DNA of 64,000 nt from Fomitopsis serialis (Eukaryota; Basidiomycota; Agaricomycetes; Polyporales; Fomitopsidaceae), in assembly GCF_022376445.1 (NCBI RefSeq), contig NW_025955127.1:21427-85426 (forward strand), read 5' to 3'. Position numbers and translations under genes: made by a program. Of this stretch, positions 24,024 to 35,028 are shown piece after piece; positions within the stretch are counted from its first letter, which is position 1, and the number at the start of each line of letters is the position of its first letter. Below the pieces are notes generated by a model. It had not been told where the DNA came from. It worked only from the letters and a program-made list of their open reading frames with translations, and did not search any database.

Positions 24024-25123
24024 ATGCCGGGCCCCGTCCACAACGGAGGCAACAGTACCGTCACCTCGCTCTTCGACGGGAAATTCAGGAAGATGGACGA
24101 CTCGATCGGAGGCGGATACTACAGCTGCGTCGGTGAGAGGAACCGAGGGCACGGTTTCATTTCGGATTCGGAGTATATGATCGTAGTGGGTCGGTCGGGT
24201 AACGAAACCATGGTCAGCCAGGAGTTCTGTCACGCTCAGGGGATGCCCGATTGTATGCGCAAGGTGAGTTTCAATCTTCTCGTGGCTGGCATGGTACAAA
24301 CGTTCAGCAGGTTAAGAGGCAGAAAGATCGCAACATGGCACCTCTGCTAGGATGGTTCATAGGCTGCGCCGTCGAGAAGCGGGAGGCGCGTAGGAAGCCG
24401 GACGACGGCGTTCTACGATCCTCGCAAGCCGCCAGAGCGCAAGACCCGCACGAGCCGCGTCGATGGGGGCAATGGTGCCACCGTACCAAGTTCCGCAGAA
24501 GCGAGAACATCTTTCCGCTCGACGAATACATCCTTAACCCCAGGTCCCACCAACTCCGGACAGACAAATTGAGCGCGACCGGGATCGCATTCGAAGGCTG
24601 TCCAGTATTCGGACAGGTCGAAATCGCGCTCATCTATATACCAGTAGAAGACGGCGACCTCGTCGATGCGGCCGTAGCGTCGCACTGGAACGCGAAGACA
24701 ATCATGTCGAATTTCAAGACTATGGTCAGCATTTGCCAAATCGTCTGTGCACTCACTAACCAGCTAGTACTACAGTATATACGTCATGACATGAACGACA
24801 CCGGCGTCACTGAAATGTGCGCGCAGTTGAACATTCTCATGTCGAGAGCATGGACTTTGTTCCATGCTCTCGACGAGTACGAGACCTCCGCGCACCTCAC
24901 CGTCGACGACTTGAGTGTGGGCGCCCAGCCCTACGTTCGCCGCGCCTTGCGATATACCTATGATCCGTTGCCGACTCTCCCTTCCGACGTCGTACTCCCG
25001 CCCGAGGCGAGGTTCACAGAACGTGAACTGACCGACTGGGCCGTGCGCTCGACACGCTGCCTATGGCGCCAGATGCAGGTCATGACGACGACGCGTATTG
25101 AAAAGTGGTTGGCCACCGTTTGA
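24024..25123 (+). CDS. Unknown protein, two or three exons, about 330-350 residues
   Basis: Exon 1 runs 24,024-24,263 (MPGPVHNGGNSTVT start, ends at a GTGAGT donor). Exon 2 begins at 24,311 after CAG. A 51-base segment at 24,725-24,775 has perfect intron ends (GTCAGC and TACAG) but is also open, so it may be spliced out or retained without shifting the frame. The stop is at 25,121. Noticeable regions are the Gly-rich YYSCVGERNRGHGF stretch in exon 1, FRRSENIFPLDEYIL in exon 2, and helical DDLSVGAQPYVRRALRY near the end. I do not recognise the family. An upstream in-frame ATG at 23,685 would add a low-complexity Ser/Leu-rich tail and is not favoured. It is followed by about 400 bases with no gene. 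Confidence 0.7.
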
Positions 25124-25527
25124 TTCTCGCTTGCTGTATGTAGTACATCCTCGCACTGCTCTGTCGTCGACGTCGTGTTTTCTTGCTCGTTGCTCAGTAT
25201 CCAGCCAAGGTGACTCTCGAAATGAAATTATTTTGCGCAAACAATAGCGGCACTGGCTTCCCTGACGACTAGTGTCCGACTTTGCATTCGGTGCTCAGCC
25301 GTCCTGCAGACCCCTCGTCCCATACAAAATTCAAGAATGAATCACCTCCGCGTTTGTCCCTAGGTTGTCTACAGCATTTCAAGCGGCATCGGCGGCTACC
25401 TCCGTCTTCTAGAGCACAACACCCGTGACGGACCGGAGGCATCTCCGCATCATGATCTCCCACACGCACATTTTCCATCTTGGACCTTGCTCATACAACT
25501 TGTCGTCTCGCTCCATCTTAAGCTCAG

Positions 25528-27139
25528 ATGTCTCGGCGCGAGACACGGTCCACTGCGCCGTCGAGGGAAACCCGTAGTGCTCCATCGAAGTCGAAGACCG
25601 CTGCCGCAAGCAAGCCGCCGTCCGTTGGTTCAAAACGGACATCGACTAACAAGCCAGCCTCGAAGAAGGGAGCGGCTGGCTCAACCAAGCCCGCATCCAG
25701 TCAACACGATGCCGCACCTGAAGTGACCTCCATGCCCTACGCCGAGCGACTCAGGTTAATGAAGACCGCGTTGAAGCCGCAGCGGCCGGACCTGACAGCG
25801 AAAGAACTCGATGTTCTGGCTCGCACCATGGTCGCGGGGGCAAGCAAGGGAGGTAACGCAGAGAAGGAGCGTTTTGACGGTTCGTACAGGCATACTGCTC
25901 AATATGGGAGGGACACTGACAAATACGTAGTAATACAAGCAAACGTTGCCAACATGATGGCAGACGAAGATGTCGGAGAGCACACATCGGACGAGATACT
26001 CGAAGATGACGTGAGTCTAGAGGACCAGTCTCCTCAAGCTTCGAAGGGAAAAGGAAAGCAGCAAGCCAAGACGAGTACGTACCTTACTCCGACTAAATCA
26101 CAGTGCTCAACGGGCTGTAGCCTCCCCTCCTCCAACCCGAGTGTCTCCCAAGCAGCGCAAGAGGAAGGCTCGCCAAGATGAGGAGAAGGCGGGTAGTGCG
26201 GAGTCCAGCCCAGAGCAGCCCAAGAAGAAGCAGAAGAAGACACAGGCGACGGATGACGTGTCTCCCGCGCCCGTTGAAGTGGAAGAGTCAGGCTCGGTGC
26301 GGTATAAGAAGAAAGCTCAGGCTACGAAGAATGTGTCTCCCGGACCTGGCGATGTGGAGGAGGGTGAGACGACCATGCACCGTAAGTATTCATATGCCTA
26401 TTATCACTTGCTCGTTGGCCTCATGGTACATTACAACAGGCAAGCCGGTGGAGAAGGACAATACGGTGTCTAAGGACGAGGATCGCGTCGCGTCTCTTCT
26501 AGGTAAGTGACGGCTTAGCTTGCATGCGTCGATTGGTAACTCTCGAATAGCTCGCAATTCAAACAAACCCAGAAGGACGCGTCGTGTTGGCCGGAGGGTG
26601 CTGGAGAGCAGCGATGAGGAAGCTCTGGGCACGGATGAGCAGCGATCATCCGATTCAGAAGGTAAGGCGATGCTATCACGGTCTACAATGCTGATGCGCG
26701 ACCCGCTCCGCGACTGACTGCCATATGCAAGGTCCTCGTGTTACGGAAAGCAGCAGCCCCGATCGACGTACAAAGCGGCCGCGTAAGCAGAAGACCAACT
26801 CGCCGTCGGTGCATTCCCCCGTCAACATCGACGATTCGGGTGAGGACAGTAGTTCTTTCAAGCCGGCAGCCGACGAGAAGGACAACGAGAGTGAGGAAGA
26901 TGTGGGCGAGGTGCATGGATCAGATGATGGGGTGGGTGATGGGAGACCATTATTGACTTTACTGACGTGCACCCTAGTTGATCATCAAGGACGTTGACCA
27001 GCACAGTGGCCGGAAGGGCAAGAAGAAAGTGTTGCCGAAGACTCCCCGCGCGAAGGACACCGCGTCACAGTCGAGCGACGATCCGTTGACGAAGGAGCCC
27101 ATGAAGAGCTTCCTGCAGCGGGCCGAGCCTACTGAGTAA
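25528..27139 (+). CDS. 5' part of a DUF6532-like gene, cut by a foldback element
   Basis: Exons 25,528-26,078, 26,104-26,381, 26,440-26,502, about 26,551-26,661, about 26,731-26,930 and 26,978-27,139 join in phase. The product is a long, highly charged, Lys/Ser/Glu-rich N-terminal region (stretches such as PKKKQKKTQATDD), probably disordered and nuclear. This is typical of the N-terminal half of basidiomycete DUF6532 proteins as I know them. The last exon (ending FLQRAEPTE) runs into an in-frame TAA that overlaps a GTAAGA 5' splice-site-like sequence exactly at the border of the inverted-repeat element at 27,142. The 3' half of the gene resumes at 30,004. The intact splice sites on both sides suggest that the insertion is recent. 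Confidence 0.75.
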
Positions 27140-27141
27140 GA

Positions 27142-29986
27142 TTTAACGTTCCGAACGTTAAAACCGGAGTGAGATTCGCCCGTCTCGAACGTTGCGGCCG
27201 GCGCCGGCCGGAGGGGTCCGGGTCCACGTTGCAGACGTTGTCGTTGCCAGCGATCCGGCCGGCTCTGCCTCGTCTCCAACGTTGCGGCCGGCCTCACCAT
27301 CCCTGAATACTGTCCCCAATGATCCACCCGGCCTGTTTTCACAGTACGTTGCAATGCTCCGGCCGGAGTGCATGCCAGCCCTGCCCCCCTCCTCAATGCT
27401 CCGGCCGGCCTGTTTTCACCGGACGTTGCAACGCTCCGGCCGGACTACACCCCGGCCGCCCCCCTACTTCTGAACGATCCGCCCGGCCTCTTTCACCCAA
27501 CGTTGCAATGCTCCGGCCGGAGGGTATGCCGGCCGGTCATCCCTCATTCCCAACGTTGCGGCCGGAGCAGGCAGAATTCAAAGTGGCCAGGCAGTCCACG
27601 CTGCAAACAGTCCGGCCGGTCAACAGATATAGCATTGCAAACGAGCCGGCCGGCCTCAGGCCCTACCACTACAAATGGTCCGGCCGGACTTTTTGCCGGC
27701 CGAAAACACAATGTCTCGGGCCGAGGGTACAGCCAAAACTCGGCCAAAGCAGCCAGCCATTTTGCCGGCCGAGCTTTTGCTTCACCCACCGGGCAAGCAT
27801 TGTCTCGGGCCGAAAAGTTGACCATTTTCTCGGGCCGAAGATTTGAGTACTGCCTCGGGCCGAAGAGTTGGGCATTTTCTCGGGCCGAAGATTTGGCCGA
27901 AGCTCGGTGAAAACAGCCGGGCTGTCAGATTGCCATATAGGGAAATTTGGTATTGACTGGTAGTACTTCATTGATAGACTATAGTATCAATTCCCTAGTG
28001 ACCAAAGATGTCTAGTTAGGCCAGGATGTGCAAAACAAGATTTACTCACAGGCTTCTTTGCACAACAAGTTAATCAATTTCTGAAGCCAGTTTTCTTTTC
28101 CCACACTGTTTGACTATCTAGGATGTGTTGTTTCAATGCATAGAGTATATCCCCAACAGGAATAGTCTTATTCTTTGAAGCTGAATGCAGAACATGAGAT
28201 AAGGGGCATACAGGTATGGTACCGTGCTGAACAATGTTGACTCCTGCAGCCAATGTACATTCAAAACAATGTTTCACCATCTAGAATAGTTCATTTCCTC
28301 ACAAGGACTCAGTTCTCCAAAGGAATAGTCTTATTCACACAAGCTGAATGTGGTACAGAGTTAAGGGGATCATGCACTCCGGCCGGACCATCTCCTATGA
28401 GGATGAGGATTGGCCGGCCGGACTGTTACCAATGTAAATGTTTCTGTGGCAAGTGCAATGTGCATGCTGGTACAACATTTCAGTGTGACACCCAGACAGA
28501 CAATAATCCAAAGTATGTCTCTCACAATATAATGCATATTCACCTTATCTTCATCCCCGAGTTCAGCTTCAAAGAATAAGACTATTCCTTTGGGAGACTT
28601 GCTTGTTGCATTGAAATGTGCTACTCTAGATTGTGGAACATTGTGGGGAAAGCATATTGGCTTCAGGAAGTGTACACAGTATGACATGTATACCCATGCA
28701 CCCTTGCCTTAACTCTGTACTACATTCAGCTTATGTGAATAAGACTGTTCCTTTGGAGGATTCACTCCCTATGGGTAAATGAACCATCAGAGGTTGTGAA
28801 ACAGTGTTTTGAATGTACATTGGCTGCAGGAGTCAACATTGTTCAGCACGGTACCATACCTGTATGCCCCTTATCTCATGTTCTGCATTCAGCTTCAAAG
28901 AATAAGACTATTCCTGTTGGGGATATACTCTATGCATTGAAACAACACATCCTAGATAGTCAAACAGTGTGGGAAAAGAAAACTGGCTTCAGAAATTGAT
29001 TAACTTGTTGTGCAAAGAAGCCTGTGAGTAAATCTTGTTTTGCACATCCTGGCCTAACTAGACATCTTTGGTCACTAGGGAATTGATACTATAGTCTATC
29101 AATGAAGTACTACCAGTCAATACCAAATTTCCTATATGGCAATCTGACAGCCCGGCTGTTTTCACCGAGCTTCGGCCAAATCTTCGGCCCGAGAAAATGC
29201 CCAACTCTTCGGCCCGAGGCAGTACTCAAATCTTCGGCCCGAGAAAATGGTCAACTTTTCGGCCCGAGACAATGCTTGCCCGGTGGGTGAAGCAAAAGCT
29301 CGGCCGGCAAAATGGCTGGCTGCTTTGGCCGAGTTTTGGCTGTACCCTCGGCCCGAGACATTGTGTTTTCGGCCGGCAAAAAGTCCGGCCGGACCATTTG
29401 TAGTGGTAGGGCCTGAGGCCGGCCGGCTCGTTTGCAATGCTATATCTGTTGACCGGCCGGACTGTTTGCAGCGTGGACTGCCTGGCCGCTTTGAATTCTG
29501 CCTGCTCCGGCCGCAACATTGGGAACGAGGGATGACCAGCCGGCATACCCTCCGGCCGGAGCATTGCAACGTTGGGTGAAAGAGGCCGGGCGGATCGTTC
29601 AGAAGTAGGGGGGGCGGCCGGGGTGTAGTCCGGCCGGAGCGTTGCAACGTCCGGTGAAAACAGGCCGGCCGCAACATTGAGGAGGGGGGGTGGGCTGGCA
29701 TGCACTCCGGCCGGAGCGTTGAGCAGTGGGGGGTGGGCTGGCACGCGCTCCGGCCGGAGCGTTGCAACGTCTGGTGAAAACAGCCCGGCCGCAACATTGG
29801 AGGTGGTATTTGAGGAGGGCAGGGCCGGCCGCAACGTTGGGGACGAGGCTGAACCGGCCGGCATGATCTCCGGCCGGATCACTGGCAACGTCCACGTCTG
29901 CAACGTGGACCCGGACCCCTCCGGCCGGCGCCGGCCGCCACGTTCGAAACGGGCAAATCTCACTCCGGTTTTAACGTTCGGAACGT
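27142..29986. mobile_element. 2.85 kb foldback (long inverted repeat) element, non-autonomous
   Basis: Two arms of about 1.2 kb (27,146-28,366 and 28,702-29,986) are reverse complements, nearly perfect over their inner ~900 bases, around a loop of about 335 bases. The ends carry ACGTTCCGAACGTTAAAACC. A GTAAGA flanks both sides (27,136-27,141 and 29,987-29,992) and may be a target duplication, although four extra bases (TTTA) separate it from the left terminus. The outer halves of the arms are GC-rich, built from modules with ACGTTGC and CCGGCCGG about every 40 bases, then TCTCGGGCCGAA words. The outermost modules differ in number between arms. The core from about 27,900 to 29,130 is AT-rich. 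No transposase is recognisable. Proline/arginine-rich open frames across the arms are by-products of the repeated motif. The arms would fold into a long double-stranded RNA if transcribed. Confidence 0.9.
28074..28999. repeat. Decayed 162-bp (54-codon) tandem repeat in the foldback core
   Basis: Modules starting with TTCAGCTT at about 28,564, 28,728 and 28,889 are spaced about 164 and 161 bases apart, and the mirrored arm carries matching copies. The best-preserved module encodes an open frame present in both arms (minus 28,074-28,280, plus 28,796-28,999) containing HSASKNKTIPVGDILYALK and, after a gap, VWEKKTGF. The first central module reads SASKNKTIPLGDLLVALK and later LWGKHIGFRKC in the same register. 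A spacing divisible by three plus conserved amino acids suggests a captured fragment of a gene for a protein with ~54-residue Cys-containing repeats. I do not recognise it. Confidence 0.6.
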
Positions 29987-30003
29987 GTAAGACACACTAA
30001 ATA

Positions 30004-31290
30004 ATGTGGCGGGCCCAGCAAGAGCTCCGCGTGTACATCGCGGTCGAGAATGCGTGGCCCCGCAAACGGGGCCAGAGGGTCGAGAAGTTCGACGTGCCTC
30101 AAGACATTATCGAGCTGCTGGTCGAGAAGAACGCCCAGTACCAGGCTGATGATTTCCAGGAGACGTTCCAGGAGTTGTGGGATAACATTAAGACGAAGAA
30201 CCGTATGATCAAATATGTAAGTGTCTACCATGCTACGAGTCATTGGTAGACTGTCATCTTGTGAGCCCCTAGGTCTACAAAGTCGCCGCACAGGTCCGGC
30301 AGGAGCTGAAGCAGAAAGCCAAACGGGTGGTAGAGAAGGAACTTTTATCAGTCAAGATCTCCGATGTTGGCCTCGACGCGGTTGCTCGCAATGACAAGTT
30401 GCAGAAGGCAAAGGAAGCGCGGATTAAATACCTTCGCAACCACAATACGTTCCATTACGGGAACATAGTGATGCCGGACCCGGACGTTTCCCCCGAGGTA
30501 AGATTCATGCCTTGTAGTGCTTGACATATTCTGCTAACTGCTATGAGTAAGCTGTGGGACGACCCGGAGCTTGACACACCTTTCCACAGTGTCGTGATCG
30601 CGGAGATCATGGCGCGGCAGTGGTGGCTCGGGCAGCACCCGGAAGCCCTCCGCCGCGAGAACCGATCTCGCTTTGACATCAACGTCAAGCCGCCGTCGAG
30701 CAATATGATCGCTCTGACCTGTAGCGCAGTGAGTACCTGAGTTTCTGCATGGATATCGGATAATTCGACACATTGACAGGTTCTAGTCGCATTCGATGAA
30801 GCATTGGCCGGCAATTCTACCGTGAACTTCGATGAAAAGACGTATGCTATGGAGTGAGTTATTTAGTGTTCCGCCTTCAGCTGCTAATCACCTTGGTTCT
30901 GGCAGGCATGATCGCCTGAAAGCTGGCATAGACAAGCTGCGACGACATGCGGATGCGAACAGCAGGATGTACGACGAAGGTGTTGCCGAGCTCGTGAAAT
31001 CAATGAACGACACTATGGCCGCCAACATCATGTAAGTCATCCCCATTACATCGAACAAATTTGCTAACAAGTGACCCAGGGCCTTTGCTGGCATTGCCCA
31101 CGACAAGAACCGGAGGGACGAGGGCAACGCCGAGGAGCTCGATGATGGCATTGACATGAAGGCAGTTCTCGGCCGATGGGGCAAGAAGAAGGCATCGACG
31201 TCCGCTGTCTCGGGTGCACAGGCACAGGCACAGGCAGGGCATGTATTGTACCCCCTCGCTCCAGTCGCGAGCAGCTCCAAGACCAAGTAA
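30004..31290 (+). CDS. 3' part of the DUF6532-like gene (globular domain)
   Basis: Exons 30,004-30,216, 30,273-30,497, 30,552-30,728, 30,780-30,853, 30,906-31,031 and 31,080-31,290 join in phase. The product runs from RVYIAVENAWPRKRG through VYKVAAQVRQELKQKAK, FHYGNIVMPDPDVSPE, VVIAEIMARQWWLG and NMIALTCSAVLVAFDEAL, to a helical C-terminus ending PVASSSKTK. The pattern of hydrophobic helices with a central 'IALxxxAVxxAxDE' block matches what I know of DUF6532, a basidiomycete-specific domain of unknown function. The ATG at 30,004 lies just inside the right flank of the foldback element and may now act as a start. Upstream in the same frame there is a TAA, so this half cannot be read continuously from the left exon without splicing. 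Family assignment is moderate; gene structure is strong. Confidence 0.75.
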
Positions 31291-31854
31291 GACGTCGTCG
31301 TCGGGACACGCGGTAAGTAGTCGGAGCCACACAATATCACTCTTATGTGAGACTGACACTATGCCTAGTTCGTGGATCTGTCCTGTACGATAGGATACCG
31401 TGTTACCGATCTGACCGTAGGTTGCTGCGTTAGCCTCGTTGGCGTCTCGTCTCTATACCATCTATGTTGTAGTATCTAGGTGTTGTATCAGTGGGTGTAG
31501 GTGCTTGTTCGTGCTGTGCATGTATTACGATTATCAAGAGGATAATTGATGTGCCCTACAACTTGCAAAGAAGATGTGTCGACAGCGAATACTGAGCTGG
31601 ATTCGGAATGCGGGGTCGAGGAACACAACAAAGTGATTCTATAGTAAGCCCAACCTGGCTGAGAGCGTGTGGAAGCTACGAAGATTGTTTGGTTGAGCCA
31701 GCTCTCAAAGTGATTCAATAAATTGATAAGCTCTCTGAGACATGAAAAATGAAATCCAATGCACTTGAGACCGAGGGACTTGTCTTGTAGAGTACTGGGC
31801 GCCTATGTCTGCTCGAGAGCTGGTCTGTCCGCTCTACAACTGGTCTCATGGGAT
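31291..31854. other. Intergenic, no gene seen
   Basis: AT-richer than its surroundings, with no convincing coding frame. It probably holds the 3' UTR of the preceding gene and the broken end of the Tnp2 relic. Confidence 0.4.
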
Positions 31855-34334
31855 CTACAAGTGCTTGGACACCCGGGCAGTTTTTCCTGATGGATGCCGA
31901 TCCAGATCCCTTACGGGCCACTGCGTCTCGTCAAGTTCCTCTATCTGGTCCTTCGTGAGGAAGCAGAATGAGCACAGGTGGTTCCCGGACGATGACGGCA
32001 GACCTGCCACTTGACGCGCCGCAAGCTGGTCGCTGACAAGGGGGATAAGGTAACCATGGCAGAAACGGCCTTCCGGATGCAACGCAGTACGTGAGAAGTA
32101 GATTCCTGGGGACCAAAACTCCAGGAGGTCGTCAACGACCAACCGCAGGAAATGGTTGATTTGTTCCAATGACGGTTTTCCAGGCCCGGGAATCACGCCA
32201 ATAAGGCATATGTTTTCATCTTTGTAACGCATGTCTGGCAGGAGGTTGAGTAGAACCAGGTAGATTCCAGTGCTCGTTCTTGACTTTTTCGCAGCTTTCA
32301 CGAAGAACGGATTGAATCCGTCCACACCCATGGACCACACTAGCCGTAGTTCGTCTTGCGGTGCATCGATAATTCGATCGCCATTACAGTCCTTGAAGTC
32401 CTTTGCTATGCCTCCGTGCCACCAGTCGTGGAGATCTTCATCATCGTGCGCGCGTGCCTTACCCGCTGTTACGTCTATCGCGCGCTCTATCTCGGGTCTG
32501 GATAGCATACGAGCTGTCCACCACTTCAGCTTTTGATGCAGATAGCGTTTGCAGGGCACCGTATATAGTTTGCCTTGGATCATGCACTTGCGTAGCAATG
32601 ACGTACCGCAGACGGGGGACGATGGCGTCGCTTGATGGGTACAGCTCTCAAGAGCTGGGCTGGAGTCTGGGTACAGACAGTAGCACTCTGGACACACGAC
32701 ATAGGAGCGCACGACAGGGTCCATGTCGAACTGATGAAGGAGGGTACGAGAGTCGACGGGAATGCTATCGAAGCCCACTTGCTCCTCGATGCTCCTTCTC
32801 GAGCCGCGCTGTTGAAGTTTTTGAAGCGACCATCGCAGTACGTACAGTGTGAAGTCGCAAGCGTTCCTCGATACTCGGGAGATGAGATGGAGTACGAGGA
32901 TCAAAAACTTGAGTGCCATTATGGCCGGGTCTGCTGAACGATGCTGCGCATGATGAAAGCGTTCTGCGACGCTCAGCTTGGCTTAGCCTAGAGTGGACGC
33001 AGCACTCACCAGATGCAAGGAGAATCCGATTCTGTCCTTTATACCTTACAAGATGGGGATCTGGGGGACCATGACCTCCGTGTCGTTGACAATTCCATTC
33101 TTCTCCCTTTATACCCTCCAAGCGTCTGAGCTCGTCCAGGATGCGATTATGAACCATAGCCTGCAGGTGTTGAAGTCGGGAGGAATTCGAGACAAGATGA
33201 CTAATGTTCACGAGCTGCTGATACATGAATTCTTCGTGACGCAGGAAGTGGTTATTGATTGAATGCTGGGTGGATAGGCGTAGAAGGCCGCTGTTCGCGA
33301 ATGAAGCAGGCTCCGTGGCAGGGGGGTGATATTCAGACGAGGCTTCGTCGGGCGGATGGGCAAAGATGAGTGTCGGGGGAACGGAAAATGTGAGGATGTT
33401 CGTATTGACTAATACGAACACCGAGGTCAACTCCTTGATAGCGCGCGCATTGGCAGCATCCAGGGCTTCGTCTGCGTTCTCCTCTGCAGAATCATAGGAC
33501 GGTGGCGACCCAGCCTCCTCCTCGTCTTCAGACGCAGCCGACTCAGCAGTATCACTGTCCGTATCGATTGAGGAAGCGTTCCCGTCTAAGGCAACAAAGC
33601 TGTCGCTCAAGTCGATGTCGCGTATGCGTCGCTGATGCGATTGGTTTGGGGTCATGGAGGGACCCAAGCAGGGTGCGTCATTGAGTTCGTGAGGTTCAAC
33701 GAGTGGCTCGCCAATTCCGTCGGAGGCAATGCGTGATGCCGATTGTGGACCAGTGAGCGACCGCGCGATGAATGCGCCGTCAACGTTGCCAGCCAGGATT
33801 GCCTGCCCTTCTAGCCACCGTGCCCGTTTATCTATCGTCGTATGGGTGTCATATAGTTTCCGCGACACCCAATTTCCCTTGACCTTCACCCCTCTGCGCA
33901 TATCTTTGACTGTCAGCAATGCGCACCCAGATGTGACGCATTGGCAGAGAACCACAGGTCGGCCTCGCAGAACACCAGTCGCTGCAGGCGCCATCGGTTA
34001 TTTCCGTCGCGATAGTCTGTCAGGACTGCCCGCAAATGCAGCTTGAAATGGGTCAGTGTCGATGACGTTGCAACAAGTAGCTACGAACCTCCTCCGGGAC
34101 GTGGCACTTAAGTTCGCAGAGTAGTAGCGGACGTCGACAGTAGTGGAAGTCGAGAAAGGAGAACTGCTCGATGTCCGGATCTAATGCATTATGCAACTTG
34201 TATACATCCGTTTGGCATACCTTATTTAGACTCCATTGTAACGGCATGCCATGCATGCAGCCACTGGACGGGTGTGACGAGAGGTCGACGTTTAGCTGGC
34301 GGACGGGAACCACACCAGTGTAGGGGTAGCGCAA
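31855..34334 (-). pseudogene. Tnp2-type (CACTA/EnSpm) transposase relic
   Basis: The minus strand shows the N-terminal and central part of a Tnp2-family transposase as found in mushrooms. It has a Cys-rich segment (LCQCVTSGCALL), an acidic linker, HLQAMVHNRILDELRRLEG, then after an intron-like gap near 32,930-33,030 the run MALKFLILVLHLISRVS, YVVCPECYCLY, KLKWWTARMLSRPEIE, DWWHGGIAKDFK and RLVWSMGVDGFNPF, then LLPDMRYKDENICLIGVIPGPGKPS (partly quoted). It stops at KTARVSKHL, well short of a full transposase, and the splice junction near 33,000 is out of phase for the continuing frame. It is therefore judged inactive. It points the same way as the Plavaka element, but is a different family. 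Confidence 0.8.
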
Positions 34335-35028
34335 AATTGCGAGCGAGGTAAGATCGGTCGGCAGGCGTAGTCATGAGGCAGGCCAGGGCTAGGCCGACAT
34401 TGTGTATTGGCGAACGCGAACGTAACGACGGTGGGCAGGGTGAGGAGGTGATAGTTGCATGGAACAAGGCGTCTGAGTGCAACAAACACGTTGCCCTGAG
34501 GCTCCAATGATATCTCAGCTACTATACTCATAATAACATGGGATTCTCTGGGAACTCTTCTCTTTTATGTCTTCCGCCGAAACCCGTAGCAGTCTATTCA
34601 GTCGGCACAATCCAGACGCGAAAATAAGGGACTCATATTACACGCTCCACAAGGGATTTGACTCCCCGAAATGGCCGAAAATAGTCGATGGATGTGGCTG
34701 ATCATTGCGTCAACGACTACCGTGCGGTCACATCGTATTTGGACGATCTACACCGTGGATCACAAGGATACATGCCGGATGATTAGGGCACCATGACTTA
34801 GTCGCTTGAGCGAGATCCGAAAGGCACGAGCACTTTCTTGCCAGAGCGCGAAGTACGTGCTCCATTTATTGAGCACTCCAAGTGGCTCCTCGACTAGAGA
34901 TCAGCTACGGGCTGAGGCCTAAGGGGCTGTGCGAGGCACAAGACACGTGGGTGGCCCGACGGAGACGACGAGGGTAGTGTGGTGAGTCCTCTCCGGTTCC
35001 AGTCTCGTCGTCGTCACTAGCACTATCT

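Noticed and set aside
27146..27910. CRISPR-like array because of regularly spaced palindromic repeats
   Set aside because: The modules vary in length and sequence, there are no unique spacers, the host is a eukaryote and the array is part of an inverted repeat.
27158..27971. Long Pro/Ser/Gly/Arg-rich frames on both strands of the foldback arms
   Set aside because: They are produced by the repeated CCGGCCGG and CTCGGGCCGAA words, occur in several frames at once and are mirrored in the other arm; no coding signal beyond the DNA repeat.
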